Below are positions 45,324 to 54,872 of a stretch of 64,000 nucleotides of DNA, one piece after another. The position numbers and the translations under genes were made by a program. A model generated the notes under the pieces. It was not told where the DNA came from. It made no database searches and was given only the letters and a program-made list of their open reading frames with translations. The DNA comes from Bog-473 sp963788585 (GTDB lineage: Bacteria; Actinomycetota; Acidimicrobiia; Acidimicrobiales; RAAP-2): positions 62,001 to 126,000 of the forward strand of contig CAWBHA010000001.1 of NCBI GenBank assembly GCA_963788585.1. The letters run 5' to 3'. The first letter of the stretch is position 1. Every line of letters starts with the position of its first letter.

Positions 45324-46318
45324 GTGCCGGCGTGGGCGCCGGCTCCGGCGACGGCAATGGCGCCGGCGACGGCAATGGCGACAGCGACGGCGAGACGATC
45401 TCCGTCGAGGTACCGGCGCTGCTGGCGGGGATGCGGGCGGACCGGGGCGTCGCCATGGTGGCCAACGTGTCGCGCGCCGAGGCCGCCCACCTGATCGGGT
45501 CCGGCCGGGTGCTGGTCGACGGGAAACCAGTCACGGTCGGACGGACCACTCTGCGCGAAGGCGCCGTCCTGACCGTGGCGCTGCGGCCGACGGGGGACGG
45601 CGTCGTCGTGCCCGAGCCCGACGTCACCTTCACGGTGGTGCACGCCGACGACATGGTTGCCGTGGTGGACAAACCCGCCGGGCTCATCGTGCACCCGGGC
45701 GCCGGCCACGGCACGGGGACGCTGGTGGGTGGCCTGCTGGCCCGCTTCCCGGACCTGGCCCAGCTGGTCGAGGCCGGCGTGTGTGCCCCGGATCGGCCCG
45801 GCATCGTGCACCGTCTCGACAAGGGGACGTCGGGTCTCCTGGCGGTGGCGCGGACGTCGGACGCCTACCGGGACTTGGTGGACCAGTTGGCGACGCGGAC
45901 GATGGAGCGGCGGTACCTCGCCCTCGTGCACGGCGAGGTGGGGGACGACCGGGGGGAGATCGAGGCGCCGATCGGGCGTTCGGCCCGCACGCCGACGAAG
46001 ATGGCGGTGACCGCAGGAGGCAAGCCGGCCCGCACGGCCTACCGCGTCCTCGAGCGCCGCCACCCCGAGGGACAGGGCCCGACCACGTTGCTCGAACTCG
46101 CGCTCCAGAGCGGCCGGACCCATCAGATCCGGGTGCACATGGCGGCCATCGGGCACCCGGTGGTGGGCGACGCCCGCTACGGGACACCCGACAAGGAGCT
46201 CGGATCAGGCCGCTTCTTCCTGCACGCCCACACCTTGGGGTTCGTACACCCGGCCTCGGGAGCGCAGCTGACTTTCGGGTCGCCGCTGCCCGAGGACCTC
46301 ACCGCATATCTCGGCTAG
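45320..46318 (+). CDS. rluD: RluD-type 23S rRNA pseudouridine synthase
   Basis: A 332-residue protein. After about 22 low-complexity Gly/Asp/Asn residues comes an S4 RNA-binding domain (VSRAEAAHLIGSGRVLVDGK). The catalytic domain follows: VVDKPAGLIVHPGAGHGTGTLV, the active-site PGIVHRLDKGTSGLL (Asp), RYLALVHGEV and LQSGRTHQIRVHMA. RluD modifies uridines 1911, 1915 and 1917 of 23S rRNA in E. coli; close relatives may have other targets. The lspA-rluD order is widely conserved. The GTG start overlaps the lspA stop. Confidence 0.93.
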   Translation: MSAGVGAGSGDGNGAGDGNGDSDGETISVEVPALLAGMRADRGVAMVANVSRAEAAHLIGSGRVLVDGKPVTVGRTTLREGAVLTVALRPTGDGVVVPEPDVTFTVVHADDMVAVVDKPAGLIVHPGAGHGTGTLVGGLLARFPDLAQLVEAGVCAPDRPGIVHRLDKGTSGLLAVARTSDAYRDLVDQLATRTMERRYLALVHGEVGDDRGEIEAPIGRSARTPTKMAVTAGGKPARTAYRVLERRHPEGQGPTTLLELALQSGRTHQIRVHMAAIGHPVVGDARYGTPDKELGSGRFFLHAHTLGFVHPASGAQLTFGSPLPEDLTAYLG

Positions 46319-46389
46319 CGGCCCGCCTCAGAGTCGGGGGGGGGTTCCGGGGATACTCGGAGGCAGGCCGCCAGCCAAGACAGCGATTC

Positions 46390-46417
46390 GATTCGGCGCC
46401 CGACCGGGCGCCGAATC
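46390..46417. terminator. Bidirectional terminator
   Basis: A perfect 12-bp stem, GATTCGGCGCCC paired with GGGCGCCGAATC, with the loop GACC. It lies 71 bases after the rluD stop and overlaps the stop codon of the convergent sigma factor gene (46416-46418), so it can end both transcripts. No long T-run, but the stem is very stable. Confidence 0.75.
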
Positions 46418-47252
46418 AGGCTGCTTCGTGGACGCCGAGCACGTCGACGTCGAAGGAGAGGGCGGCCAGCGCCTCCTCCTCGGCACGGCGCACGCGGCGC
46501 ACGCCCACGCCGAGCCGCTCTGCCGTCGACTGGAGCGACGCCGGGGTGTCGCCGTCGAAGCCGAACCGGAGTCGCAGCACGTCACGCTGGAGGCCAGGCA
46601 GGCGCTCCACCGCATCGCGCACACGCTCGTACACCAGCATCTGCTCGACCTCGCCAGCAAGGTCGGTCTCGTCCGGTGCCACCAGCTCGCCGAGCGTGGT
46701 GGAGGACTCGAGAGCAGCCGGCTGGTCCAGCGATGCCGTGACCCGCGCCACGTCCTCGAGCGACTCGCGCTCGTCGGCCGTCATCCCGGTCGCCTCGTCG
46801 AGCTCGGCCTCCGTCGGAGCGCGACCCAGGGTGCTGGCCAGCTCGGACTTCGTGAGCTCGAGGCGCTGGATCTGCTCACCGACCTCGAGGGGGATCCGGA
46901 TGGTCCGCCCGTGCTGCTGCACGGCTCGCTGGAGCGCTTGGCGGATCCACCACGTGGCGTACGTCGAGAAGCGGAAGCCCCGCTCCCAGTCGAACTTGTC
47001 CACGGCCCGCATCAGGCCGAAGGTGCCCTCCTGCACCAGGTCTGCCATGTCCACGCCACGGTCCTGGTACCGGCGCGCCCAGTGCACCACGAGGCGGAGG
47101 TTGGCCGCGACCATCTGCTTCCGTGCTGCCTCGTCGCCCGCTGCGACACGCTTGGCCAGTTCGACCTGCTGCTCGTGGTCGGGCATTGGGAACTGATCGA
47201 GGTCTCGCAGCATCAGACCGAGGGTGTCCGATGTGCTCACCGCGCTCTTCAT
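46416..47252 (-). CDS. Sigma-70 family RNA polymerase sigma factor
   Basis: A 278-residue group-2-like sigma factor. Region 1.2 is TLGLMLRDLDQFPMPDHEQQVELAKR. Region 2 is RLVVHWARRYQDRGVDMADLVQEGTFGLMRAVDKFDWERGFRFSTYATWWIRQAL with the -10 recognition helix. Region 3 follows (IPLEVGEQIQRLELTKSEL). Region 4 ends in LQSTAERLGVGVRRVRRAEEEAL, a somewhat divergent -35 helix. Region 1.1 is missing, so it is not the housekeeping RpoD. GGAG lies 5 nt before the ATG. It probably directs a stress or stationary-phase set, since -35 reading may differ. Confidence 0.9.
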   Translation of the reverse strand: MKSAVSTSDTLGLMLRDLDQFPMPDHEQQVELAKRVAAGDEAARKQMVAANLRLVVHWARRYQDRGVDMADLVQEGTFGLMRAVDKFDWERGFRFSTYATWWIRQALQRAVQQHGRTIRIPLEVGEQIQRLELTKSELASTLGRAPTEAELDEATGMTADERESLEDVARVTASLDQPAALESSTTLGELVAPDETDLAGEVEQMLVYERVRDAVERLPGLQRDVLRLRFGFDGDTPASLQSTAERLGVGVRRVRRAEEEALAALSFDVDVLGVHEAA

Positions 47253-47415
47253 CTTCGCTCCAGACGTTCTTTGCTCGCTCTCAGTCGTACGTACCCGGGC
47301 GATCCCGGGATGAATCCGCTCTGTATAACCGTCCCGGCATCCGGATCATTCCAGAGGGATGTTCGGACCCGGGTCGAGTTGCGTCTCCCGCTGTGCCGTG
47401 CTGGGGTACCGGCTC
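47253..47415. promoter_or_regulatory. Divergent region, sigma factor / histidine phosphatase
   Basis: The AT-rich core CTGTATAACC (47321-47330) reads as a -10-like TATAAC on the plus strand. On the minus strand GGAAT (47352-47348) and GTT (47329-47327), 18 bases apart, resemble an ECF-type promoter for the sigma gene. CCCGGG occurs twice close together. These are guesses from pattern only. Confidence 0.3.
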
Positions 47416-48024
47416 ATGACGGCCCGGATGGTGCTCTTGCGGCACGGTGCGACGGAATGGTCCAACACAGGCCAACACACGGGACGCACGGATATTCCCC
47501 TGCTCGACGAGGGCGAGGAGCAGGCCAAGGCCGCGGGTGCGCTGTTGCGGGAGTACGGATTCACGAGGTTCTCGCAAGTCCTCGTCAGCCCCCTGATCAG
47601 GGCCCGGGACACCTGCCAGCTCGCCGGTTTCGCGAGCACGAGCGAAGCCGACGAGGACCTGCACGAGTGGGACTACGGCGACTACGAGGGAATGACCTCC
47701 CACGAGATCCAGGCGCTTCACCCCGGATGGACCCTGTGGGACGACGGCGTCCCGGGGGGCGAGCGGGCGGGCGACGTCGGTCGACGGGCCGACCGGGTCG
47801 TCCAGCGGGTGCGCAGCCGGGATGGCGACACATTGTGCGTGGCCCACGGCCACTTCCTCCGGGTATTGGCCGCCCGCTGGCTCGGGCTGCCGCCGGTGGC
47901 GGGGCGCCTGTTCCTGCTCGGGCCGGGCGGGATCGGTGTCCTCGGTTGGGAGCGCGCCTGGCCGGCCGTGGAGGCATGGAACCTCGGGGCGGCGGAGAAC
48001 CTCGCCGACCCCGTCGGGGACTAA
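47416..48024 (+). CDS. Histidine phosphatase (phosphoglycerate-mutase fold)
   Basis: A 202-residue protein with the RHG motif VLLRHGATEWSNTGQHTGRTD (catalytic His), SPLIRARDTC, EWDYGDYEG and VAHGHFLRVLAARWL with the second His. These mark the branch including GpmB, CobC and acid phosphatases; the lack of the mutase insert suggests a phosphatase. The substrate is unknown. The ATG at 47416 is preferred; a second ATG three codons later also fits. It is divergent from the sigma factor gene. Confidence 0.88.
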   Translation: MTARMVLLRHGATEWSNTGQHTGRTDIPLLDEGEEQAKAAGALLREYGFTRFSQVLVSPLIRARDTCQLAGFASTSEADEDLHEWDYGDYEGMTSHEIQALHPGWTLWDDGVPGGERAGDVGRRADRVVQRVRSRDGDTLCVAHGHFLRVLAARWLGLPPVAGRLFLLGPGGIGVLGWERAWPAVEAWNLGAAENLADPVGD

Positions 48025-48093
48025 GCAGGGCAGCGGCAAGGGGCAAGGGGCAGGGGCGACTCGGGCGGCGGCGTCTCTGCGGAGCGGAGGCGC

Positions 48094-48534
48094 TCAGACC
48101 GGTGCGGCGACGTTTCCCCGGGCCCGGTCGACCATGTCGGCCAGGCTGTAGGACTGCAGGTGCGTCCGGATGGTCTCACCGACGTCGGCCCAGACGGCCA
48201 GCAGGATGCACTGCCCCTCGTGGTCGCAGGCGCCGTTCTCGTGGGGTTCCCCGAAGTCGCCGGCCGCGATGGGGCCGTCCACGGCGGAGACGATCTGCGC
48301 CAGGGAGATGTCCTCGGGCGGACGGGCCAGCACGTAGCCCCCGCCCACGCCCCGCTTGGAGCGGACCAGGCCGGCACCCTTGAGCGCCAGGAGGATCTGC
48401 TCGAGGTAGGGCTGGGGAAGCCCGGTGCGCTCGGCGATGTCCCGCACCGAGGTGGGTGTCTCGGCCCCGTGCAGGGCGAGAGAGAGCAGCGCCCTGCTGG
48501 CGTAGTCACCCCGCGTGGAAACCCTCACAGGCAC
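48094..48534 (-). CDS. Rrf2-family transcriptional regulator
   Basis: About 146 residues starting VPVRVSTRGDYASRALLSLA, the Rrf2 winged-helix start, with VRDIAERTGLPQPYLEQILLALKGAGLVRSKRGVGGGYVLARP (recognition helix and wing). Then come two cysteines (CDHEGQC) in the effector loop. Iron-sulfur Rrf2 members such as IscR and NsrR use three cysteines in this loop; two here may mean a different or no cluster. The GTG at 48534 gives the standard N-terminus. The adjacent divergent gene is a phosphodiesterase-like protein; targets are not evident. Confidence 0.85.
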   Translation of the reverse strand: MPVRVSTRGDYASRALLSLALHGAETPTSVRDIAERTGLPQPYLEQILLALKGAGLVRSKRGVGGGYVLARPPEDISLAQIVSAVDGPIAAGDFGEPHENGACDHEGQCILLAVWADVGETIRTHLQSYSLADMVDRARGNVAAPV

Positions 48535-48592
48535 AAAGGCTACCGGCCCCCACGTGGGTCGAGGGGCTGTGCGGGTCGTAGGGTGTCCCCCC

Positions 48593-49772
48593 GTGACCGA
48601 CGCCGCGGCGACCCACGAAACGGTGGCCACTCCCGGCGGCGACGGCGGCAGCGCCTGAGCCGCTGCTGCCCGACTGGGATGGGCCGTGCCTGCACCACGT
48701 GGTACCAGCGCTCCTCCGGCGGGTGGGCCGGCTCGATGGCGAGGCCCTGCCCTCGTGGCTGCCCGACCCCGTGACCGAGGCGGAGCAGATCGTTCTCCTC
48801 GTCATCGACGGGCTGGGCGCCGAGCAGATGCGGGAACGCCCGAGCCTGACCCCCGTCCTCTCGAGCGGCTCGGGAGGCTGCATCACGACCGTGGCGCCGA
48901 GCACGACGGCCTGCGCGCTCACCACGCTGGTGACGGGACGCGTTCCCGCCGAGCACGGTGTGGTGGGGTACCGGGTGGCGCTCGACGGCGACGTGATGAA
49001 CGTCTTGCAGTGGACCGTCGCCGGAGCCGATGCCCGCACCCGCGTGCCGGCGGCGGAGTTCCAGCCCTGCCCGCCCTTCCCCGGCGCCGTGGGACCCGTC
49101 CCTGTGGTCACCCGCCACGACTACGGGCCGACGGGATTCACGGCGGCGCATCTCGGCAGGGCGGCGCTGCACCGCTGGCACACGCCGGCCGGCCTGGTCA
49201 CGGCCGTCCGCGGCCTGGCCGACTCCGGCAGCCCGTTCGTGTACGCCTACTACGAGGGTATCGACCGCGTCGCCCACGCCGAGGGCCTGGGCCAGTACTA
49301 CGACGATGAGCTGTGGGCGGCGGACCGGCTCGTCGGCGACGTGCTGGACGCCCTGCCCCCCGGCGTCGTGCTCGTCGTGACCGCAGATCACGGGCAGGTC
49401 GAGGTGGGGGCGAACGTCGAGGTCCTCGGACCCGAGATCATGGACGGGGTGACGCTGATCAGCGGCGAGGGACGCTTCCGCTGGCTGCACGTGCGCCCGG
49501 GAGCCGCGGACGACGTGGTCGAGGCGGCCACGGCGCTCCACGGCGACGTGGCCTGGGTGCGGACCAAGGAGCAGATCGTCGAGGACGGGTGGCTCGGCGG
49601 CGTGCCGCGCCCCGAGGTCTCGGCGCGGCTCGGCGACGTCGTCCTGGTCCCGTTCGCGCCCACCGCCTTCCTCGACCCCGCCGACACCGGCGAGCAGCGG
49701 CTGCGGGCGCGCCACGGTTCCCTCACCTCCGCGGAGATGCTGGTCCCGTTGCTGGCCTGGCGTGCCGCGTGA
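48593..49772 (+). CDS. Alkaline phosphatase / phosphodiesterase-superfamily protein (frameshifted start)
   Basis: From 48699 the frame is intact: IVLLVIDGLGAEQM, then APSTTACALTTLVTGRVPAEHGVVGY with the catalytic Thr, and VVTADHGQVEVG with metal-binding D-H, giving a type I phosphodiesterase/nucleotide pyrophosphatase fold. Upstream, a GTG at 48593 in another frame codes VTDAAATHETVATPGGDGGS; dropping one base near 48650 joins it to APEPLLPDWDGP. I therefore favour the earlier start and one extra base. Rebuilt length is about 392 residues. The substrate is unknown. Confidence 0.8.
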
Positions 49773-49922
49773 GCGGCGCGGCGCTGGCAACATGGTCCCC
49801 GAGGAACGGACGTGCGCTCGCGCCGACGCCGGCGGCTCTTGGGCACGCACGAGACCGACTTGGACACGCCCACGGACTCGGCCAGCCGGACTCGGACTCG
49901 GACACCCAGGGAAGGCATCACC

Positions 49923-50426
49923 ATGACGAACGACAGCAGCAGTCTCGAGAGCCCGGCGGCTGAACCGGCCGCCATCGCACCCGACGAGGTCCTCGCCGGA
50001 GATCCACGCGAGGGCGACACGGCGGAGCGCACCGAATCGGTCAACGAGCCGGCGAAGGTGCTGCGCATCGGCTCCATGGTCAAGACGCTGCTGGACGAGG
50101 TGCGCGCCGCGCCGCTCGACGAGCGGAGCCGGGTGCGTCTGCGCGAGATCTATGAGCAGTCGATCCAGGACCTGTCCGAAGGGCTCTCGCCCGACCTCGT
50201 CGCCGAGCTCGAGGCGCTGGCGCCCCCGTTCGACTCGCAGGCCCCGAGCGAAGCCGAGCTGCGCATCGCGCAGGCCCAGCTGGTCGGGTGGCTCGAGGGA
50301 CTCTTCCACGGGATCCAGGCGACGCTCATGTCCCAGCAGATGGCCGCCCGCGCCCAGCTCGAAGACATGCGCCAGCGTGGACTGCCCTCGGCCGGCGAGT
50401 CGGGCCGGACGGGGACGTACCTCTGA
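49923..50426 (+). CDS. bpa: Bacterial proteasome activator Bpa
   Basis: A 167-residue protein: a flexible N-terminus, then the four-helix region MVKTLLDEVRAAPLDERSRVRLREIYEQS and ELRIAQAQLVGWLEGLFHGIQATLMSQQM, then a tail ending GTYL. Bpa forms a 12-mer that docks on the 20S proteasome through a C-terminal GQYL motif in mycobacteria; GTYL is a close match. It works without ATP and degrades unfolded proteins. The start is an ATG with AGGGAAGG upstream. A proteasome in the organism is implied, although prcA/prcB are not here. Confidence 0.88.
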   Translation: MTNDSSSLESPAAEPAAIAPDEVLAGDPREGDTAERTESVNEPAKVLRIGSMVKTLLDEVRAAPLDERSRVRLREIYEQSIQDLSEGLSPDLVAELEALAPPFDSQAPSEAELRIAQAQLVGWLEGLFHGIQATLMSQQMAARAQLEDMRQRGLPSAGESGRTGTYL

Positions 50427-50442
50427 GCATCGAGGGAGCGAC

Positions 50443-51099
50443 GTGAGCGCAGACGACGCAGACGGACCGCCGGCCTTCCCCGGGAACGCACCACCCCCGC
50501 CGCCCGGGTCCTCCACGGCTGCACCGGGGTCCCCGGCCGCGCCGCCGGGCCCGCCCGCCTTTCCGACCCATGGGCGGGCCGAGGGCGGCTGGCCACCCCA
50601 GGGCCCCGGGACCGGAGCGGGTGCCTACGCATCGTGGGGCATCCGGGTCGGCGGGTACCTGATCGACTTCGTCATCTTCGCGGTGGTGACGGTGTTGCTC
50701 TACCTCGCCTTCCGGCACTCCCACACGCTCGACGTGCACCTCATGGCGCGGCGGGGCGGCCACCGGCGGAACATCTCTGCCGTGCCCTTCCTGATCGCCG
50801 GCGCCCTCTACGTCGTGTACGGAACCGTGCTCTGCGGCTCGGCCCGTGGCCAGACGGTCGGCATGATGGCGGTCGGGGTGCGGGCGGTCGACGAGCGGGC
50901 GCAGGGCCGGCTGGGCTACGGGCGGGCCCTGGTCCGGGCGCTGGTGGAGGGTGTCCTGCGCCTCCTCAACCTGCTCTTCTTCCTCCTCGGTCTGGTCTGG
51001 GTCCTCGACATGCTCTTCCCGCTCTGGGACCAGAAGCGCCAGACGTTGCACGACAAGGCGGCCGGTTCGGTCGTCCTCCGGGTCGCACCGGGGCGGTAG
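50443..51099 (+). CDS. RDD-family membrane protein
   Basis: A 218-residue protein. About 60 Pro/Gly-rich cytoplasmic residues precede the RDD domain: ASWGIRVGGYLIDFVIFAVV (Arg and Asp of the RDD pattern), a second helix, QTVGMMAVGVRAVD, and a final helix followed by LWDQKRQTLHDKAAGSVVL. RDD proteins have unclear roles; some act as sodium-proton antiporters. It starts at a GTG with GGGAG 4 nt upstream, 16 bases after bpa, so it is in the same transcript. Confidence 0.85.
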   Translation: MSADDADGPPAFPGNAPPPPPGSSTAAPGSPAAPPGPPAFPTHGRAEGGWPPQGPGTGAGAYASWGIRVGGYLIDFVIFAVVTVLLYLAFRHSHTLDVHLMARRGGHRRNISAVPFLIAGALYVVYGTVLCGSARGQTVGMMAVGVRAVDERAQGRLGYGRALVRALVEGVLRLLNLLFFLLGLVWVLDMLFPLWDQKRQTLHDKAAGSVVLRVAPGR

Positions 51100-51120
51100 G
51101 TTTCGGACTCCCCCCGAGAG

Positions 51121-51138
51121 ACTTACACGGGTGTAAGT
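51121..51138. promoter_or_regulatory. Perfect palindrome before dnaE
   Basis: ACTTACAC-GG-GTGTAAGT is an 8+2+8 perfect inverted repeat ending 28 bases before the dnaE GTG. It has the length and spacing of a dimeric repressor operator and sits where the promoter would be. A short stem-loop role in ending the RDD transcript is less likely because the loop would be only 2 bases. Confidence 0.6.
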
Positions 51139-51166
51139 TTCGAGGACCGTCGCGAAAGGAGGGCCC

Positions 51167-54100
51167 GTGTCGGAGCGGTCGTTTACGCATCTGCACACCC
51201 ACACGGAGTTCTCCATGCTCGACGGGGCCGCCCGGGTGGGCGAGCTCGTCGACGCCGCGGTGGCGGACGGCCAGCCCGCGCTCGGTATCACGGACCACGG
51301 GAACATGTACGGGGTCCTCGACTTCTACAAGGCGTGCCGCGACCGCGGCATCGCGCCGATCATCGGCACCGAGTCGTACATGGCGGGCGAGTCGCGCCTC
51401 GAGCGTCCGGTGCGGCGCGGCCGGGTCGACGACACGGGTGGCGACGCGGAGGGCGGACAGAAGCTCTACTACCACCTGACCCTGCTGGCGGAGAACATCG
51501 AGGGCTACCGCAACCTCATGCAGCTGTCCTCGGCCGCGTACCTCGAGGGCTACTACTACAAACCGCGCGTCGACTGGGAGCTCCTCGAACGACACCACGA
51601 CGGGCTGATCGCCACGACCGGCTGCCTGGGCGGTGTCGTGCTGCAGGCACTGCTGGCGGGCAACCAGGACGAGGCGGAGCGGCGGGCGTCGCGGCTGCAG
51701 GACATCTTCGGGCAGGGCAACCTCTTCGTCGAGCTCCAGGACCACGGGCTGGCCGACCAGCACCGGACGAACCCGCAGCTGATCGAGATCGCGCGCCGTA
51801 TCGGGGCGCCGCTGCTGGCGACCAACGACAGCCACTACACGCACCGCGGCGACGCCGTGGCGCACGACGCGCTGCTCTGCGTGCAGACCGGCGCGCTGCT
51901 GTCGGACGGCAACCGCTTCAAGTTCGAGGGCACCGAGCACTACCTGAAGAGCGCGGCCGAGATGCGCCACCTCTTCCGCGAGGTGCCCGAGGCGTGCGAC
52001 AACACGCTGCTGATCGCGGAGCGCGCCGATGTCCAGATCGAGCTGGGCAAGCCGAGCCTGCCCGAGTTCCCCGTGCCCGAGCACTTCGCCGGGCGCGACC
52101 TACGAGGAGCGCGCCCAGGCGTATCTCCGCCACCTCGCCTACGAGGGCGCCAAGGAGCGCTACGGCGACCCCGTGCCGAGCGAGGTGGTGCAACGCCTCG
52201 AGTTCGAGCTCAACGTCATCGGCGACATGGGGTTCCCGGCCTACTTCCTGGTCGTGTGGGACCTGATCCGGTTCGCCCGCGAGTCGGGCATCAGGGTGGG
52301 GCCTGGACGGGGATCGGCCGCCGGCTGCTGCGTGGCCTACTGCCTCCGCATCGTGGACCTCGACCCCATCCGGTACGACCTCCTCTTCGAGCGCTTCCTG
52401 AACCCGGGCCGCAAGCAGATGCCCGACATCGACATGGACTTCGACGAGCGCTTCCGCGGCGACGTCATGCGCTATGCGGCGGAGAAGTACGGCAGCGACC
52501 GGGTGGCGCAGATCATCACGTTCTCGACCATCAAGGCGCGGGCCGCCGTGCGGGACGCGGCGCGGGTGCTCGGCAAGCCCTATCTGGTGGGGGACCGCAT
52601 CGCCAAGGCGATGCCGCCGCTCATCATGGGCCGCGACACGCCGCTGCGGGCCTGCCTCGCCAAGACCGAGGGGCACGAGGACGGCTACGCCAGCGCCGGC
52701 GAGCTGCGCACCATGCACGAGACCGACCCCGAGGCCAAGGAGGTCATCGACGTCGCGCTGGGCCTCGAAGGCCTGCGCCGCCAGGACGGCATCCACGCCG
52801 CCGCCGTCGTCATCTCGCGCGACCCGTTGACCGACTACCTCCCGATCCAGCGCAAGCCGGACGCCGGCGGCGACCCCGAGGACGCGCCGATCGTCACCCA
52901 GTACGAGATGCACGGCGTCGAGGAGCTGGGCCTGTTGAAGATGGACTTCCTCGGGCTGCGCAACCTCTCGGTGATCGAGCGGGCGCTCGATCTGATCGAG
53001 GCGGCCACGGGGGAGCGACCGGACATCGACAACCTCGATCTGGCCGACGAGCCGACGTTCGAGATGCTGCGCCGGGCCGATTCGGTCGGGGTGTTCCAGC
53101 TCGAGGGCGCGGCGATGCGCCAGACGCTGCGCGCCCTGGCACCGACGAGCTTCGACGACGTGGCCGCGCTGGTGGCGCTGTACCGGCCGGGCCCCATGGC
53201 GGCCAACATGCACCGTGACTACCCCGAGCTGAAGAACGGCCGCAGGGAGCTCACGTACCTCCACCCCGACATCGAGCCCATCCTCAAGGACACCTATGGG
53301 CTGATGCTCTACCAGGAGTCGGTCATGCGGGTGGCCCAGAAGTTCGCCGGCTACTCGCTCGAGGAGGCCGACAACCTGCGCAAGGCGTGCGGCAAGAAGA
53401 TCCGCAAGATGATCGCCGCCGAGCGCGAGAAGTTCATCGCCGGCTGCAAGGACGAGGGCTACGGCGAGGAGCTCGGGACGCAGCTCTTCGACATCATCGA
53501 GCCCTTCGCCGACTACGCCTTCAACAAATCGCACTCCTACGGGTACGGGCTGGTGGCGTACCAGACGGCGTGGCTCAAGGCGCACTACCCGGTCGAGTAC
53601 ATGTCGGCGCTGCTGACCTCGGTCAAGGACAACAAGGACAAGACCGCGGTGTACCTGGCCGAGTGCCGCTCGATGGGGATCGACGTGCTGGTGCCCGACG
53701 TGAACCGCTCGGTGGCGGAGTTCGCGCCCGACCTCGGTGGGGAGGAGGCCGAGGGCCGCCGGGCCATCGTCTTCGGGCTCGCCGCGGTGCGCAACGTGGG
53801 CGAGAGCCTGGTCGAGCGCATCGTGGCCCAGCGGGAGGCCGGCGGGCCCTTCATCGATATCTTCGACTTCTGCGCCCGGGTGGACCCCGTCGTCCTGAAC
53901 AAGCGCACCATGGAGTCGCTCGTGAAGGGGGGCGCCTTCGACTCGCTCGAGCATCCGCGCCAGGGGCTGTGCCTCGTCCTCGAGGGGATCGTCGACCGCA
54001 CGCTGGAGCGCCGCCGTGAGCAGGACATGGGCATCACCTCGCTCTTCGCCGCTTTCGAGGAGGAGCAGGCGGACCCCGGCTGGGGCGGCACCAAGGTGGA

Positions 54101-54746
54101 TATCCCCGACGCCGAGTTCGACAAGGCGCAGCGCCTCGCCTTCGAGAAGGAGATGCTCGGCCTCTACGTCAGCGACCACCCGCTGATGGGATCCGAGGCG
54201 GCGCTGGCCCGGCACACCGACAGCAACCTCTCGGACATGCGGGAGGAGGACGTCCAGGCGGGAGACCGCTCGCCGGTGCGCACGGTCGGGGGCGTAGTGA
54301 CCGACCTGCGCCGTTCGTACACGAAGAAGGGTGACCTCATGGCCCGGTTCGTCCTGGAGGACCTGCAGGCGGCGATGGAGGTCTTCGTGTTCCCCAAGAC
54401 CATGGCCGAGTACGGGGCGCTCATCGAGAACGACGCCATCCTCGTGGTGCGGGGACGCCTCGACACGCGCGAGGAGGAGCCGAAGATCGTCTGCATGGAG
54501 GTCTCGCGCCCGCTGTTGCACCGGGGGGACGAGGACCTGCATATCAAGCTCCCGCTCGGCGTGCTGACCGACGCCCGGGTCGACGGGCTCAAGGACATCC
54601 TGAGCGGCCACCCGGGCCCCTCGCCCGTGCTGCTCCACGTGGGCGAGAAGGTGCTCCGCCTCCCGCCGGAGTTCAACGTCGATTGTCGCAACGGTCTGGT
54701 GGGTGAGCTCAAACGGCTGCTCGGACAGAGCGCCGTGCTGTCCTGA
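51167..54746 (+). CDS. dnaE: DNA polymerase III alpha subunit DnaE (frameshifted)
   Basis: The gene begins FTHLHTHTEFSMLDGAAR (PHP domain) at a GTG with AAAGGAGG 4 nt upstream. The frame shifts near 52100 in GCC GGG C GCG ACC; removing one base restores HFAGATYEERAQAYL. The palm follows: VGPGRGSAAGCCVAYCL and PDIDMDFDERFRGDV with the catalytic aspartates. The fingers contain NKSHSYGYGLVAYQTAWLKAHYP, and the OB-fold begins about VRTVGGVVTDLRRSYTKKGDLMARF. Rebuilt length is 1192 residues, normal for actinobacterial DnaE1, the main replicase. The intact PHP histidines suggest proofreading activity, as in mycobacterial DnaE1. Confidence 0.95.
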
Positions 54747-54860
54747 CGCCGGACGGCTGTGTCAGAAATTGGCCTCTGAGCTGGCCTGACGCGAGCTGAC
54801 AGCGGCCTTCTGGGGGCCCGGAGGGTCGCCACCGGTTGGGAACGACGCGTGCGCAGCCAG

Positions 54861-54866
54861 TAGACT
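54861..54866 (+). promoter_or_regulatory. Candidate leaderless -10 box
   Basis: TAGACT ends 6 nt before the ATG at 54873, with no ribosome binding site. TTGGGA lies 19 bases upstream and may serve as a -35. The same hexamer occurs before divIVA. Confidence 0.5.
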
Positions 54867-54872
54867 GAGTGC

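Noticed and set aside
51918..54638. A 906-codon open frame on the minus strand opposite dnaE
   Set aside because: It is the mirror of dnaE codons in GC-rich DNA, rich in His/Arg/Glu/Val with no domain. The plus strand has unmistakable polymerase motifs.
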